Assembly: GCA_028673005.1 (NCBI GenBank)
Contig: CM054116.1
Coordinates: forward strand, 17,679,840-17,743,839
Origin: Tanypteryx hageni
Lineage: Eukaryota; Arthropoda; Insecta; Odonata; Petaluridae
Reading direction: 5' to 3'
Length of the DNA stretch: 64,000 bases
A model generated the notes under the pieces. The model saw only the letters and a program-made list of their open reading frames with translations, ran no database searches and was not told the DNA's origin. Below are positions 20,870 to 32,333 of the stretch, piece after piece (the stretch's first letter is position 1; each line of letters starts with the position of its first letter). A program made the position numbers and the translations under genes.

Positions 20870-21230
20870 TTAAGGATGTAACACCACTTATTAACGTCAT
20901 CGAAAAACTGTTTCTGAATAGCATCGTCAATAAGACCTTTTACAGTTTTTAGTTTTTTTTTCAGGAAATTTTCCAAATTATGTAGCAATTTGTGTGATTT
21001 ACAGATAATTCGTGATTTGGAATTCTATGATTCTGCTTCCATTCAGAAAATCCACTTTCTTGTTTATTAAACAATGTAGAATATGAAGTTTTCAGAAATA
21101 AAAGGCATGGAAAGCAAAACAATCCATTTTGGTTTTCAGAATAAAACATCCATTTTCTATAGTGTTTCTTGCCGTTAAACAATACCTTGTACATCCAATC
21201 TTTATTAAAACTGTGACCATCACTGGAAGA
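20870..21230 (-). pseudogene. hAT transposase relic, N-terminal TTF-type part
   Basis: The minus frame from about 21,194 reads RKWMFYSENQNGLFCFPCLL, then GFSEWKQNHR and NHELSVNHTNC, matching the TTF-type zinc finger of ZMYM1-like hAT transposases. It continues after a frameshift with TVKGLIDDAIQKQFFDDVNK. Collinear with the piece at 19,130-20,035. Confidence 0.75.
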
Positions 21231-21316
21231 TGGTATACTTGCATTTCTTTATGTTCAGGGCCATGCAATATAAGTCAACTCCTGAATTAATCAGATGATA
21301 AGTTCCAAGAGGACTG

Positions 21317-21945
21317 ATGATTGAAATTAATTTGCTCCTTTTCTTCAAATTCTATTTCAGCAATATTGACCCTCTTTTGAAATGGTCTTATCATACTGAC
21401 AATTTCTGTGAAAAGCTAAACTCAGCGTATTATATCCTATCTGTCCTGAAGCACTCACTCAGTTTTGAGGCATTAAAAAAAGTGTACTTTGCTTATTTTT
21501 ATTCACATATTGCCTATGGCATTGTCCTCTATGCTCCTCTACCCAATTAAATGAGGTTTTCAAGATTCAGAAAAAGGCCTGGTCAATGTGCAATGCACCT
21601 TTCAGAGCACACTGCCGGCCCCTTTTTAAAAAGTTAGGACTCTTGACTGTTCCTTCTATTTATATTTATAATGCGGTGCTGTATGTGAGGCAAAACATGT
21701 CTGACTACAAGAAAAATAGCAATTTCCATGATTATAACACAAGAAGAATTAATGATCTCCATGTTATGCAACAAAACTTGAAAATTTGCTCCCAAGGACC
21801 AAAAGCAAGATGTATTAAATTCTATAATGCTTTGCCAGTTGCAATCAAAGGAGCAAGCACATTTCAGTCATTTAAGAAGCATGTTCATGATCTCCTGATC
21901 ACAAAATGTTTTTATAATATTAGTGATTTAATGTCTGTTATTTGA
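21317..21945 (+). pseudogene. LINE 3' end (Jockey/CR1-like RT C-terminus)
   Basis: Two frames joined by a shift near 21,545. The first contains LNSAYYILSVLKHSLSFEAL and VYFAYFYSHIAYGIVL. The second contains VFKIQKKAW, CRPLFKKLGLLTVPSIYIYN, HDYNTRR and IKFYNALPVAIK, then TFQSFKKHVHDLL. These are the conserved post-RT blocks of Jockey/CR1-type LINEs, a different lineage from the RTE-like LINE in C1 and C2. Heavily 5'-truncated; no poly(A) or duplication identified. Confidence 0.75.
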
Positions 21946-23220
21946 GGTACTTTTGTAATTATTGTTTTCTTTTTAAGATATTTTGACGTGTCTTACGCAT
22001 TATTTTGTAATGTCTTTCTGGACAAATTAGCTTATTATTATGATTATTATGCCATGCATTTTATTTCCTCCATTTTTAACCAAGATATTTCTCCAAAATG
22101 CCTGGAATAATATAATAAGCTCGATATTTATCAGGTATTTTAAAAAGTCTTGGCCAGTTATCAGTAGTAGACCGAATTCATGTAAATATTCTATGTAAAT
22201 AGACATCAGATGGAGTTTGTTCTCATAGAAAAGGTGATGTAAGAGAAATAACTGAACTGCATATATTTTTCATTAAATGCATTCTGCTAGATTGTCTTGT
22301 AATCCATGACATGCTCAAATCACATTTTACCGTAACTGCATTTTTTTGGGTTCCTTTTACATTATGCAATCCTAAAAGAATATACTTTTATTACTCTGTA
22401 TAAAAGCAAAGAACACAATCTTGTGATGGAAATGTGTCGCTAAATAACTGTTGGAGTTGTTCATTTGTGCTTTCAGAAAGCTGTCAGTGATATTTTATCC
22501 ACACAAAGGTGAGAAATGCTTCGATGTAACCAACTCGTATTGCGTCTAGTGACAGGTTTATTTATGGCATTGTGTGATGTCTGGGAGATTTATTTTGAGC
22601 ATGAACTGTTTACGTTTATTTCCATAAAATTCACTCTTTTTCTAGGTGAAAAATGGCTGAGCATGATTTTGCTAAATTAGTGAAAATTACTAATTATAAA
22701 TTAAATAACTTGAGAATGGACAACGGCTCATAATTGAACCATTCTGTGAGATTTAGGAGCTAGACTCCAAAATAGGTTTTCAAGTTGTCTCCATGTAAAA
22801 TAATGGCAATGGATGCCAACTTTTCATGATTACGTACGTTAAAAAAGTACTAAAAAGTAATTCTTAGAAGTCACTTCTTAAATATTTGCTTTTTGTGGTA
22901 ATTGATTCATCAAACTCTGCTTCAGATAGATTATTCAATGAGTTGTCGTAAATAACAACATTGAAATCTCAGAAGTGCAGACATTACACAAATTCCAGCT
23001 TTTCCAGATTTTTAGCTCTAAAAATGGGTGCAGGCATTACACAAGTAAATATGTTACTTAATTTATCATTCATTTTATAATAAACCATAATTATAATAGT
23101 TAAGATGCCACCTAAGAAGAAGTTGGGCTGGGAGGATAAAAAAAGAAAAGGTTCTAGCAGAGCAAAGCAACAACCTAAGATATGGAACAAGTGGCTTTAG
23201 AAAGAAGACAGCATAGTTGC

Positions 23221-23223
<3 letters not shown>

Positions 23224-23283
<60 letters not shown>

Positions 23284-23306
23284 TGTATATGTATATATAT
23301 ATATAT
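23224..23306. repeat. TA microsatellite
   Basis: TATATA run interrupted once by GATGTATATG near 23,282. It produces long Tyr-Ile ORFs on both strands that are not genes. Confidence 0.95.
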
Positions 23307-23399
23307 GCAATTAGTTGGTGCTTGCATTCTGCAAGCATTTCATCTGACCCTGATAAAAATTAATATTTCAGAGAGATATAGCATTATTAGAAATATTTT

Positions 23400-23540
23400 T
23401 TAATTCAAAATATTTTGTTTAAAAAATTGCGAATTTTTAGCGTCCCCATTTTTACACTGCAAGATTTTCGTTTTTTCTAGTAGGTTTTGCACAAAATCCT
23501 ACCTAAGAAAAAAATTTCGAATCTCCAGCTCACCTGGAAA
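23400..23540 (+). repeat. Dispersed AT-rich repeat, copy 3
   Basis: Shares GCGAATTTTTAGCG, GGTTTTGCACAAAATCCTAC and TCGAATCTCCAGCTCA with copy 1 at 17,410-17,525. Confidence 0.65.
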
Positions 23541-23737
23541 TGCCTAAACATTAGTAATCTCCTATATGTAATATCCTCCTCCTCCTCTGTAAGAAAAGTC
23601 GATATATAATGCCTAGTAGAAGGTGCTAGCATACTGCATGCATTTCATCTCACTTTGAAAAATCATTCATTTTTCAGACAGATATTTCATCATGAGAAAT
23701 ATTTCTTTAATTCTAAAGATTTCTCCTCTGGACAGTT

Positions 23738-23801
23738 AAAAGTAGAATACTCCTTTAGCCAAAACAACTAGTTGTTTTGGCTAAAGGAGTATTCTACTTT
23801 T
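23738..23801. repeat. Perfect 64-bp palindrome
   Basis: Arms of 32 bp with no mismatch and no spacer; centre CTAG. It lies in a 104-bp segment bounded by 12-bp direct repeats TCCTCTGGACAG (23,724-23,735 and 23,840-23,851). Confidence 0.95.
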
Positions 23802-23999
23802 GTTGGTTTTGGCCAAAGTTATTGAGCTACTATCAATTATCCTCTGGACAGGTTTTTGCTTTTTCATTACGAAACAATAATGAACTAAAACTATCGCTAA
23901 TTTTTGCAATTTTAGGAATATAATATTTTTCCCAAATTTAATTAATAATGCCACACATTTCTGCCAAATTTAAAATTTATAGTACAATTAGAAGAGAAG

Positions 24000-24175
24000 A
24001 AACATTTATCTAATTGTTTAAATTTAAATAATTTTTACCGCCAAAATAACAATTTTATGGATAAATTGAATTATTTTTTCGTTTACATTGGCTAACTTCT
24101 AAATAATTTAAAAACAAATTATAATATCAAAATTTTATTATCCCTATTTCGGTTTTTTACAAATTTTTACACCGC
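24000..24175 (+). repeat. Dispersed AT-rich repeat, copy 4
   Basis: Shares ATCCCTATTTCGGTTTTTT and AATTTTTACCG phrases with copies 1 and 2. More diverged than the others. Confidence 0.45.
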
Positions 24176-24361
24176 CGTCTCAAGACCTTTAATCTGATAT
24201 GCAGTTTGTAGGCTGAATTCATTTTTTAAGGCCTCTCGGTGCTGTTACAATTCCTATTTATTATATAGGTAAAACAATTTAACTGTGTCTTATAAATATG
24301 AGTGGGCATTAATGGGTTAATTTGTTATATTTTTTGTAGAATTTGTCTTGTTTTTTACCAC

Positions 24362-24583
24362 TTGTTGTGTGTTAAACCCTGGTTAGACCCAGTCGACCAA
24401 GGGGACCAACTGCTTAACATCCCTTCCCAAGGACAGAGCGCTGACTTGTGCAGTCTCCTCAAAGCACACAAACATGGGACGGGACAATCACAGGTTGAAA
24501 AATCTGACCTCCTCAGGATTCGAACCTGTGACCACTTCATGGAAGACCAATGCTCTAACCACTCTACCACCGCCACCCCAGAT
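24362..24583 (-). mobile_element. tRNA-derived SINE
   Basis: Reading the minus strand from about 24,580: an A-box-like TGGTAGAGTGGTTAG, then a canonical B box GGTTCGAATCC (24,516-24,526), spaced as in a tRNA, followed by a tRNA-unrelated body to about 24,362. The acceptor stem does not close, so it is a SINE head and not a tRNA gene. The long ORFs on both strands here are chance. Confidence 0.75.
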
Positions 24584-26430
24584 AAACGTGTGGGCAAAGA
24601 AATGATAATTAAGATTTATTGCAAAACATGACACAAATTTTAAATGCCCAAAAATATTTTTACTTTATTGAACATTCAAATATGTGAATTTTAGATTTAT
24701 TCTTTACTTTTTAGTCCATACAAAATGTGACTTCATTAAAATAAATTTTATTTTTCTGTTTTTAGGCCCAGATTAAAGATTTATGGAGCTTTCGCTGATA
24801 ATGTCCTCAAAGATCTTCAAATATTCATCAATCTTGATCTCTATATCAGACTTTATTCACATACCTAATTATTTATTTAGTGTGTAAAATAATTACTTTT
24901 ATTTCTGTTTATTGTCAACAATAGAAATGTTTTCTTTCATTGTAATATGTTGATTGGCACTTCCAAGGAAGCATAAATGTTTCTATTTATTTGAGAAAAT
25001 CTATAGGAAATAATTGCTGCAATTGATTCTGAATATAGTTGTGGTTACATGACAATATTTGCCGTAAGTATTCATGCTTTTCTTATATCGTGTATCATTA
25101 TGTGTTATTTTATTGAAATTTGTAATTGTGGCATCCGTTTGGCTGACTCAGTATAAATATGCTAATATGGTTTTGTATGTATGTGTACATTATAAATATT
25201 AAATTTGGTTAAAATTTATGTGGAAAATTCAACACAAATACTTGTAAAAAAGAAATTTATTTATTACTTGTATTGTGGAAGCCCTGGTTTTGATATCTAT
25301 GCTAAACATGTTGATTTTGATTTTTTAATTTTCACACCACCACCAATTCCTTCCCAATTTATAATTACCTAATTTTGAAATTTTTCTAAGTTGATTCGGT
25401 CGAAATATGTCATTTTGGTCATGTATTTATGTGAAAATTCTGTGACAAATTTGGTTGAAATCGGTTAAGCCAACAGATGGACGAAAATCACTAAAAATGC
25501 TGAATTCGTAACTCATTAACATGATGAATAAGTAAAAATATATGTTGAAATATCATGCCAATAAACATTGATTTATGACCTTGAATATTAAACTGTGGAT
25601 GTAACATAAGGTCAAGAAATTGTAAAACTTCTATGAAGACTGACTTCTTTCAGAATATCACTATGATTGAAGAAGTCTTCCAAACAGAATCAGCATTCCA
25701 GTGAATGATTCTGAACACAGATTAAGAATGATGCCATGGGAAACCAAGTGTGAGAGATAGAAAGCCCGGCCTTTTCTGAAGTATTCATTGTCTTGAGCAC
25801 AATATGGAAATTTATTCGAAGTTTGTTTTATGTCCCAAAATTATAAGTAAACTAGATGAAAGTACCTGGCGATGCCCAGGCTATGCCATACGTGCAAATA
25901 AAATTATGTCATATGGTAACACAATCATTTCCACATTTGCACATTTTTTCATGTTCATAAAAACAATTCTTTCCCCTATACTGCATATGGAGAAAGTAAA
26001 AATCCTATCACATACAGACAGACCAACAGACATGATTGTGAAAACAGTCAAAACATGTTCAAAGGACCTTAAAACGTGTATTTACATTGAAACCTCGAAA
26101 GCGAATTCTTTCATGAAAACAATACATTCTCCATATGGAGAAAGTAAAAATTAATTCTGAGATATCTCTGATACCTATAAATTGGGCCAGGAGGGTCCAT
26201 GTAGGTCCGGAGGGAACGAGAGCATATATGAGAACAATACGATTTTGAGTTCAACAATGCAATCAGATGGCAAGGTGACTTAAAAATGCTAAATTTTGTC
26301 AAAATATGATATTAAAACATTAAATTCAAGAGATTTTGATTTGAAGGTGATAAAGATGAAAAGAATAAGAAACTATTGTCATTTATCTTTAATGCAGTCC
26401 TAGTCCGGAAATCGAAGGTCAAATATGTGA

Positions 26431-26610
26431 ATTTTAATAAGTAAAAGAAAATAAGCTTGCAGGTTGAAATATCCATTTTTCCATGTTACCTTATGGGGAA
26501 TGGAAATCATTCTCAGGGATCGAACCAGGCCTATTTTGGAATTATGTTTTTCTAAATGACTTTTACTTTAAGAACCGAACATTCCTATTAAATATCAATC
26601 TTCTAGATAC
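26431..26610. repeat. Junction segment, parent copy
   Basis: Homologous to 40,651-40,830, 50,718-50,897 and 60,786-60,965, where it bridges transposase to hAT relic. It carries GGTTCGATCCC on the minus strand (B-box-like, about 26,518-26,528), perhaps an old SINE fragment. Confidence 0.85.
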
Positions 26611-26829
26611 TCAGAAAGTTTGTTAAAAATAGCATTACAGTTCCACTTTTCCGCCCACCGATGACAACTACGAAATCAGTTTTATATATTAGATTCAAGC
26701 AAAACCGCATTCTTCCATTTGCTAATTAAATTCAACCTTTTGGCACACAACTCAACTTTAGTCATAGACACATTTTTAACCATTCGCCATATAAAGCGAT
26801 TTTGCTCTGTGACTAAACATACCCAATGC

Positions 26830-29800
26830 TAGGCCATGGAATCAAGGATGGGGAAGTTTGTCACTTCATATACTAAAGATTATATGGTTGGACAATATGA
26901 GTTCTCTCGAGGTAAAACAATCCGGAGGTAAAATAGTCCCCCAATCGGATCTCCGGGCGGGGACTGCCTTGAGGAAAACATTTGTCGAAAGTAAATTACG
27001 AATAGGGACTTGGAACGTAAGAACTATGAGAAAGGCAGGAAAGCTAGAGAACTTGAAAGAAGAAATGAGAAGAAATAGAGTTGACATTATAGGGCTAAGC
27101 GAAACTAGATGGGAGGGAGAAGGACAGTTCGACTCGGAAGAATTCACAGTAGTTTATTCTGGAGGAAATAGTGGGGAAAGGGGAGTAGCTCTGGTACTTA
27201 GGAAAGATATGATGAAAAGCGTGACAAAGATAATAGCAACGAACGATAGACTGATGGCAATCAAGCTAAAAGCAGTCCCAGTGGACATGCTGATAATCCA
27301 GGTATATATGCCAACGTCAGCTCATGACGATGAAGAAATAGATGAGATCTATGAGCAAATTAATGAAATTTACGAAGAAGACGGAAGAGGAAAGGTAAAC
27401 TGCATAATAATGGGAGATTGGAACAGCATAGTCGGAGAAGGACAGGAAGAAAAGGTTGTCGGGCAATACGGACTTGGGAAGAGAAATCGAGGAGGGGAGA
27501 AACTCGTAGAATTCTGCATCAATAATGACCTTGTAGTGACTAATACATGGTTCAAAAACCATAAACGAAGGTTATACACATGGAAAAGCCCAGGAGATAG
27601 AATGAGATGCCAAATAGATTACATCCTTGTAAAACAAAGATTCAGGAACAGCATAAAGAATGCCAAGGCATTGCAAGGAGCAGACATTGATTCAGATCAC
27701 AGCCTTCTAATACTTGACGTGAATACAAAGCTCAAACAAATAAGAAAAACGAGAAGAGAAAGACAGACCTGGGACCTAGAAAAACTGAAAGAAAGGCAGG
27801 ATGTAGTCAGCATGAAGTTGGAAGATAACCTAAGAAAGTTGGAAAACAAACCGAAGACCGTCGATATAGAATGGAATGAAATTAAAACCAGTATCAAGGA
27901 TACCTTGGATAAAGAGATTGGAAAACTAGAGAAGAAAATCAGAAAACCATGGATCACCAAGGAAATGCTGGAGAAAATGGATGAGAGACGAAAATGGAAA
28001 AACGTAAACAGTGAAGAAGGTAGAGCCAACTATAGGCGTATAAACAATGAGTTGAGAAGGGTAACAGATAAAGCTAGAGAAAATTGGATAAAAGGAAAAT
28101 GTGATGAAATAGAAAAAATGGAGAAGTTAGGACGGTACGATATGATGTACGCTAGTGCACTGGAATTAGAGGATAAGAAGTCTAATGGAATTTGTGGTAA
28201 AGGAATTATGAATACGGATGGGAAGATAGTCTCAGAAACAAAGGATGTAGCACAGGTATGGGAAGAATACATTAAGGAATTATACAGCAAACAGGCAGGA
28301 GCGGCAAAAATAGAACTGGAAAATGAGGAAAACATTGAAGAAGACAACTTAGGACCAAGTATTATGGAGAGCGAAGTAGAAAAGGCGATAGTGGAACTAA
28401 AGAAGGGGAAAGCCATGGGCAGCGATGGAATACCGGCTGAGATACTTAAAGTCATAGGATCAGAAGGACTAAAAGCGATCACGAAATTAATTAATAAGAT
28501 TTACGACACGGGAGAGTGGCCTCAGGATTTCCTAGAAGTAACAATGATCCCTCTAAAGAAGAAGCCAAAGGCAATGCAGTGTAAAGATTACAGAACTATA
28601 AGCCTTCTGTCACACACATCGAAGATCATCACGAGGATTCTTAATAAAAGGCTGGAGAAAAAGGCAGAAGAAATAATAGGGGAAGATCAATTTGGTTTCA
28701 GAAAAGGACGAGGAACTAGAGATGCTATAGGAGTAGTTAGAATAATATCAGAAAGGGCAATAGAATACAGTCAAGATATCTGCGCATGTTTCGTAGACTG
28801 GCAGAAGGCCTTTGATAGAGTAAATTGGGTAAAGTTGATGAAGATATTAAAGGATATAGGTGTAGACTGGAAAGACAGGAGACTGATTAGGAATCTATAT
28901 GAGAATCAAGTTGTAAAGGTCAGGTTTGATAATGTGGACACCTGCGGAATAAATATCGGTAGAGGAGTAAGACAAGGCTGCTGCCTATCGCCAACCCTAT
29001 TCAATATATATGGAGAAAGTCTAATGCAAGAAGCTTTAGAAGGCACAGGGGATTTCAAAATAGGAGGAAGGATTATAAGAACAGTAAAATACGCAGATGA
29101 TCAAGTACTTCTAGCAAGAAAGGAAGAGGAGCTACAAAAAATGATAAATAGACTAGTGATAACAGGTAGAAAATACGGTATGGAAATAAATACAGAAAAA
29201 TCCAAGGTCATTCGAATATCGGGTAAAGAAGAGAATCTGAACATAACTATTGGGGGAAAGCCATTAGAACAAGTTTCAGAATATAAATACCTTGGAAGTA
29301 TCATAACACGAGAGGCAAAATGTACGGATGAGATCAAAACTAGAATAGGAAAAGCAAAAGCGGCTTTCAGGAGAAAGAAACAACTACTTACGGGGAATAT
29401 AAGGGAAGATATCCGCAAGAAGTTGATAAAATGCTACGTATGGAGTATAGCATTGTATGGGGCAGAAACATGGACGCTAAGGAAAAATGACATCAAATAC
29501 TTGGAAAGCTTTGAAATGTGGACTTGGAGGAGAATGCTGAAGATAAAATGGACAGATAGGATGAAAAACGATGAAGTGCTACGAAGAATAGGAGAGAAGC
29601 GAATGATTATACAGACTATCAGAAAGAGGAAGGCTAACTGGGTTGGACATTACCTGAGGAGAGAGAGTATGATTAAAGACGTGTTAGAAGGAAAACTAGA
29701 TGGGAAAAGGGAAAGAGGTAGGAAAAGGTTTCAGCTGATAGACGATTTGAAAGGGAAAGAGAGTTATCAAGAAATAAAGAGGACAGCGGAAAATAGGAAT

Positions 29801-29873
29801 ATATGGAGAACCAGGTTTAACCAAGAATAATCACGGACCTGTCTACGGACAGACTACCTATGATGACGATACT
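26830..29873 (+). mobile_element. Complete RTE-like LINE in C2
   Basis: Same element as at the window start, here with its 5' end. The left limit is approximate: I place it before the first Met at 26,858. The GC-rich AGTCCCCCAATCGGATCTCC at about 26,934-26,953 is the 5' part familiar from arthropod RTE-like elements. The right end is at about 29,869 in a TGATGACGAT tail. No target duplication could be fixed. Confidence 0.85.
26858..29830 (+). CDS. LINE endonuclease/reverse transcriptase, full length
   Basis: An intact 990-codon ORF; APE endonuclease from about residue 48 (RIGTWNVRT) with GDWN at 186-189 and SDH at 279-281. RT palm motifs: VDWQKAFDRV at 646-655, GVRQGC near 703, YADD at 745-748. 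The C-terminal region (ALYGAETWTL, WRRMLK, WVGHYLRR) is typical of this family. The true start could be Met 1 or an internal Met at residue 14, since both precede the endonuclease fold. Uninterrupted and 99.9 per cent identical to the C1 copy. It acts in the nucleus at the target site as a ribonucleoprotein. Confidence 0.92.
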   Translation: MSLHILKIIWLDNMSSLEVKQSGGKIVPQSDLRAGTALRKTFVESKLRIGTWNVRTMRKAGKLENLKEEMRRNRVDIIGLSETRWEGEGQFDSEEFTVVYSGGNSGERGVALVLRKDMMKSVTKIIATNDRLMAIKLKAVPVDMLIIQVYMPTSAHDDEEIDEIYEQINEIYEEDGRGKVNCIIMGDWNSIVGEGQEEKVVGQYGLGKRNRGGEKLVEFCINNDLVVTNTWFKNHKRRLYTWKSPGDRMRCQIDYILVKQRFRNSIKNAKALQGADIDSDHSLLILDVNTKLKQIRKTRRERQTWDLEKLKERQDVVSMKLEDNLRKLENKPKTVDIEWNEIKTSIKDTLDKEIGKLEKKIRKPWITKEMLEKMDERRKWKNVNSEEGRANYRRINNELRRVTDKARENWIKGKCDEIEKMEKLGRYDMMYASALELEDKKSNGICGKGIMNTDGKIVSETKDVAQVWEEYIKELYSKQAGAAKIELENEENIEEDNLGPSIMESEVEKAIVELKKGKAMGSDGIPAEILKVIGSEGLKAITKLINKIYDTGEWPQDFLEVTMIPLKKKPKAMQCKDYRTISLLSHTSKIITRILNKRLEKKAEEIIGEDQFGFRKGRGTRDAIGVVRIISERAIEYSQDICACFVDWQKAFDRVNWVKLMKILKDIGVDWKDRRLIRNLYENQVVKVRFDNVDTCGINIGRGVRQGCCLSPTLFNIYGESLMQEALEGTGDFKIGGRIIRTVKYADDQVLLARKEEELQKMINRLVITGRKYGMEINTEKSKVIRISGKEENLNITIGGKPLEQVSEYKYLGSIITREAKCTDEIKTRIGKAKAAFRRKKQLLTGNIREDIRKKLIKCYVWSIALYGAETWTLRKNDIKYLESFEMWTWRRMLKIKWTDRMKNDEVLRRIGEKRMIIQTIRKRKANWVGHYLRRESMIKDVLEGKLDGKRERGRKRFQLIDDLKGKESYQEIKRTAENRNIWRTRFNQE

Positions 29874-30133
29874 AATCATTTTTTGATGGCTTTGGCACAA
29901 AGTGGCTTCACATGGTGCACTAGAAAAAGGTAGAAGTATTTGCAAGCCAATCCAGTGCAATTAACATTGGTTATTTTATAGCGGGAAAAATCCGTATACT
30001 TATCTCATATTTCGCTCTTACTTATTCATTAGTCATTCACAAGGATGTAATTCAAATAAGTTAGATATGTTTTTGTCACATGAAAATCGGCTGCGTAACG
30101 AAGAGTGTATCAAGTCACACATCGGAATATTTG

Positions 30134-31265
30134 CTACTTTAGCCCTCCTATATGACCTTCCCGAAAATTTTTAATAATTGCCTTAATAGTACCAACTGTG
30201 ATACAGATTTCACTCAAGCCATTAAAATCATGCACTTCATGGTTAAGACGATGGGAAGAACAATGAACAAACATTGCTTTTGGGTGTAAAGATATAATTT
30301 CTTGCTTTCCAACCATTGCAGAATATCCATCATATCCCTGACCAACTAAAATTGCCATTTGCAATTTAAATTAATTAATATCTCTCTGATAATTCCTTCT
30401 GCACTGCGATCTGATATCCGAAAAAACCCAAGAAAAATTATTCGCGAATACGAGTTTGTCCAGTGATAAACTTGGGAAATATAACCCCTATTGATGATAA
30501 TTGTACTATTCCCCCAATATCAGTCATTTCTTCGGTCTAAATGGAAATCCCTTCGAATGCATTTCCTGCAGCAACTAAATCATCTCTCAAAATACACCCA
30601 CAAATTTCTATTATTTATTTCGAGTTCTCATAGATGTGTATTTAGCGTTTGCATTGCAAGTAATTAAATGTTTTTGTTTCATCACCTGCCTCAATCCGAA
30701 AGATTGAAGATTTCCTTAATTGTTAGTTTTACCTCGTAATGCAATATCAAAACAATACTTATTGAATACAGTATTGGTCTATTTTCCTCTTTTGCATCGG
30801 CAACTAATTTGTTTAGCAGCATTTGTTTCGAAGGACTTTTCTCTTTCATTATTGAAATAGAGTGATCGACTTCTGTTTGTGAAGTTTTATGACAGTGGGT
30901 TTTGTCATGGGAACTTGCGGCTTCATGAAATTTTTTGAATTAATGAAAGAATATCGAAATTCCCTATTCGCCCTTTGAGGAAAAAGTATACAAACTTGAC
31001 ATAGAGCAGCCTTTAAAAGTGTACATTAAGTTAACCAAGGAGTATGCTGAGTAAGCAACGGTAGACGGAAAGGTCGAATATTTTCACTATCATGCTTAAA
31101 GTCATAAGTCGGTGAAGATGTCCAGCATTTGCTCAAGATTTCATATTTAAATTCACTAATCATACTTTGTGGCCTTTCATCTACCCTTACACAATCCAAT
31201 ATCAAAATGTTCACTAACTTCTGAAGCGGCATCATAGATCTCAAGTTGATCATCCACTTCATCAA
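30134..31265 (-). pseudogene. hAT transposase relic (ZMYM1-like), C2
   Basis: Same relic as 3,131-4,262 with the same TAA in the N-terminal frame and a single substitution seen in the intervening part (near 30,582). The short units start inside it, at the equivalent of 30,822, and so lack its central-domain half. Confidence 0.7.
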
Positions 31266-32072
31266 TTCCTGGATCCAATTTCGTTTTTATTTAAATAATG
31301 CGTAATATATATAGAGTTTTATTGCTGTTATTGAGAAAATATTTATATACGAAATTCATTTTCATTACTTCCATTGGCTATAAAACTTAACATGGAGCTC
31401 GTAAAAATATACAAATAAGGATGTGTACTATGGCAAAGCAAATAAAATTCAATACAACACAAAACATAATGAAATGGTATATTTTTAATTCATTTGTTTA
31501 TTAAGCCAAATAAGAAAAACGCCTTAAAATTAACCTACCTTCTTATTGAAGTTAACTAGAGTTAATATTTTTCCAACAGAAAAATATTCAGTTAAATAGA
31601 TTTATGAGTAAAAACTCTATCAAGCAAATCTTTAAAATAGCGATTCCCTCTAAGATACCGCTTTCCTTATCCCTGTAGACCTGCTCCTACAGGATAATTA
31701 TTTGTGTAAAATAACCGTGCACATTTTCAAAATTCAACTGAAGACAGGCCAACCTATTTAGAAAATATAATATGCTATCTGAAATTATCCGGGGTTGCTC
31801 GTGTTTTTAAGTCAAGATAGACAATTGTGAGGAAGATTTGAGAATAAAATCAAGTAATGAAACCAAGTTAATTTAAATTGTAATGCTTGATGTTACGCAA
31901 TATTTCATGTCTTCCCATATTTTGCCCAAATAAATAAATTTTCTCGCATCCTTTATCGGCGACTAACTTAGTTAGTAGTTAACTAACTTTGTATCTTTTA
32001 TCAAATAATCATGATAAACAATCGATGGAATAACTTTTAAAAGATAGTTATTTCACTCGAATCGATTTCCAG

Positions 32073-32333
32073 TTGAAGAAACTGCATCATATTATGTGTA
32101 CATGTATATCAAAAAAATTTAAACCTTGGGCAGGAATTGCACGCTCTAGGGAAGCAACCGGTGGAAACACGTTTGAAGATATAGTCAAATTTAGCTTAAC
32201 AATACCCATCCCATGCAAAGGCGGATTCTGTGGGTTTAATTTGTCACGTGAATATTTTATAGTGAAACCTATGAAACAAAACGTGTTCCCGGACTTTGAA
32301 ATCGATTTGGCGATAAATGATTTGTTTGTATAA
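32073..32333 (+). CDS. Arrestin-like C-domain ORF (C2)
   Basis: Open for 86 codons from an ATG in a different upstream frame than C5 (C2 has TGTACATGTATATC where others have TGTTCATGAATATC). The Gly codon broken in C1 is intact, so KPWAGIARSREATGG through YFIVKP to NDLFV can be read. Still only part of a domain, with no visible partner exon. Confidence 0.3.
   Translation: MKKLHHIMCTCISKKFKPWAGIARSREATGGNTFEDIVKFSLTIPIPCKGGFCGFNLSREYFIVKPMKQNVFPDFEIDLAINDLFV

Larger units (their letters stand above)
13631..26430. other. Spacer seen once, between C1 and C2
   Basis: It begins inside the Tc1-like transposase and ends at the 180-bp segment reused at the 10-kb junctions. The transposase frame continues through its left edge, so the spacer is part of the ancestral unit and was deleted from the short units, rather than inserted into C1. 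It holds mostly transposon remains, itemised below; stretches not listed (for example 14,640-15,680, 15,900-16,590, 21,950-23,200, 24,600-26,430) show no gene I can support. Confidence 0.7.

Noticed and set aside
23105..23200. Short Met ORF MPPKKKLGWEDKKRKG, resembling the start of Helitron or nuclear proteins
   Set aside because: Only about 31 codons and basic composition; no further homology visible nearby.
23075..23403. Tyr-Ile repeat ORFs
   Set aside because: Translation of a TA microsatellite; same for 41,307-41,531, 51,374-51,598 and 61,438-61,656.
24516..24583. tRNA gene
   Set aside because: A and B boxes are present but the acceptor stem does not close and the sequence continues as a SINE body. 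The same applies near 7,220 and 15,830.
24302..24631. ORFs of 109 (+) and 80 (-) codons
   Set aside because: Both lie over the tRNA-derived SINE and show no coding pattern.
26120..26160. Palindrome TTCTCCATATGGAGAA with a related copy near 25,980
   Set aside because: Short and plausible by chance in AT-rich DNA; no element boundaries seen.
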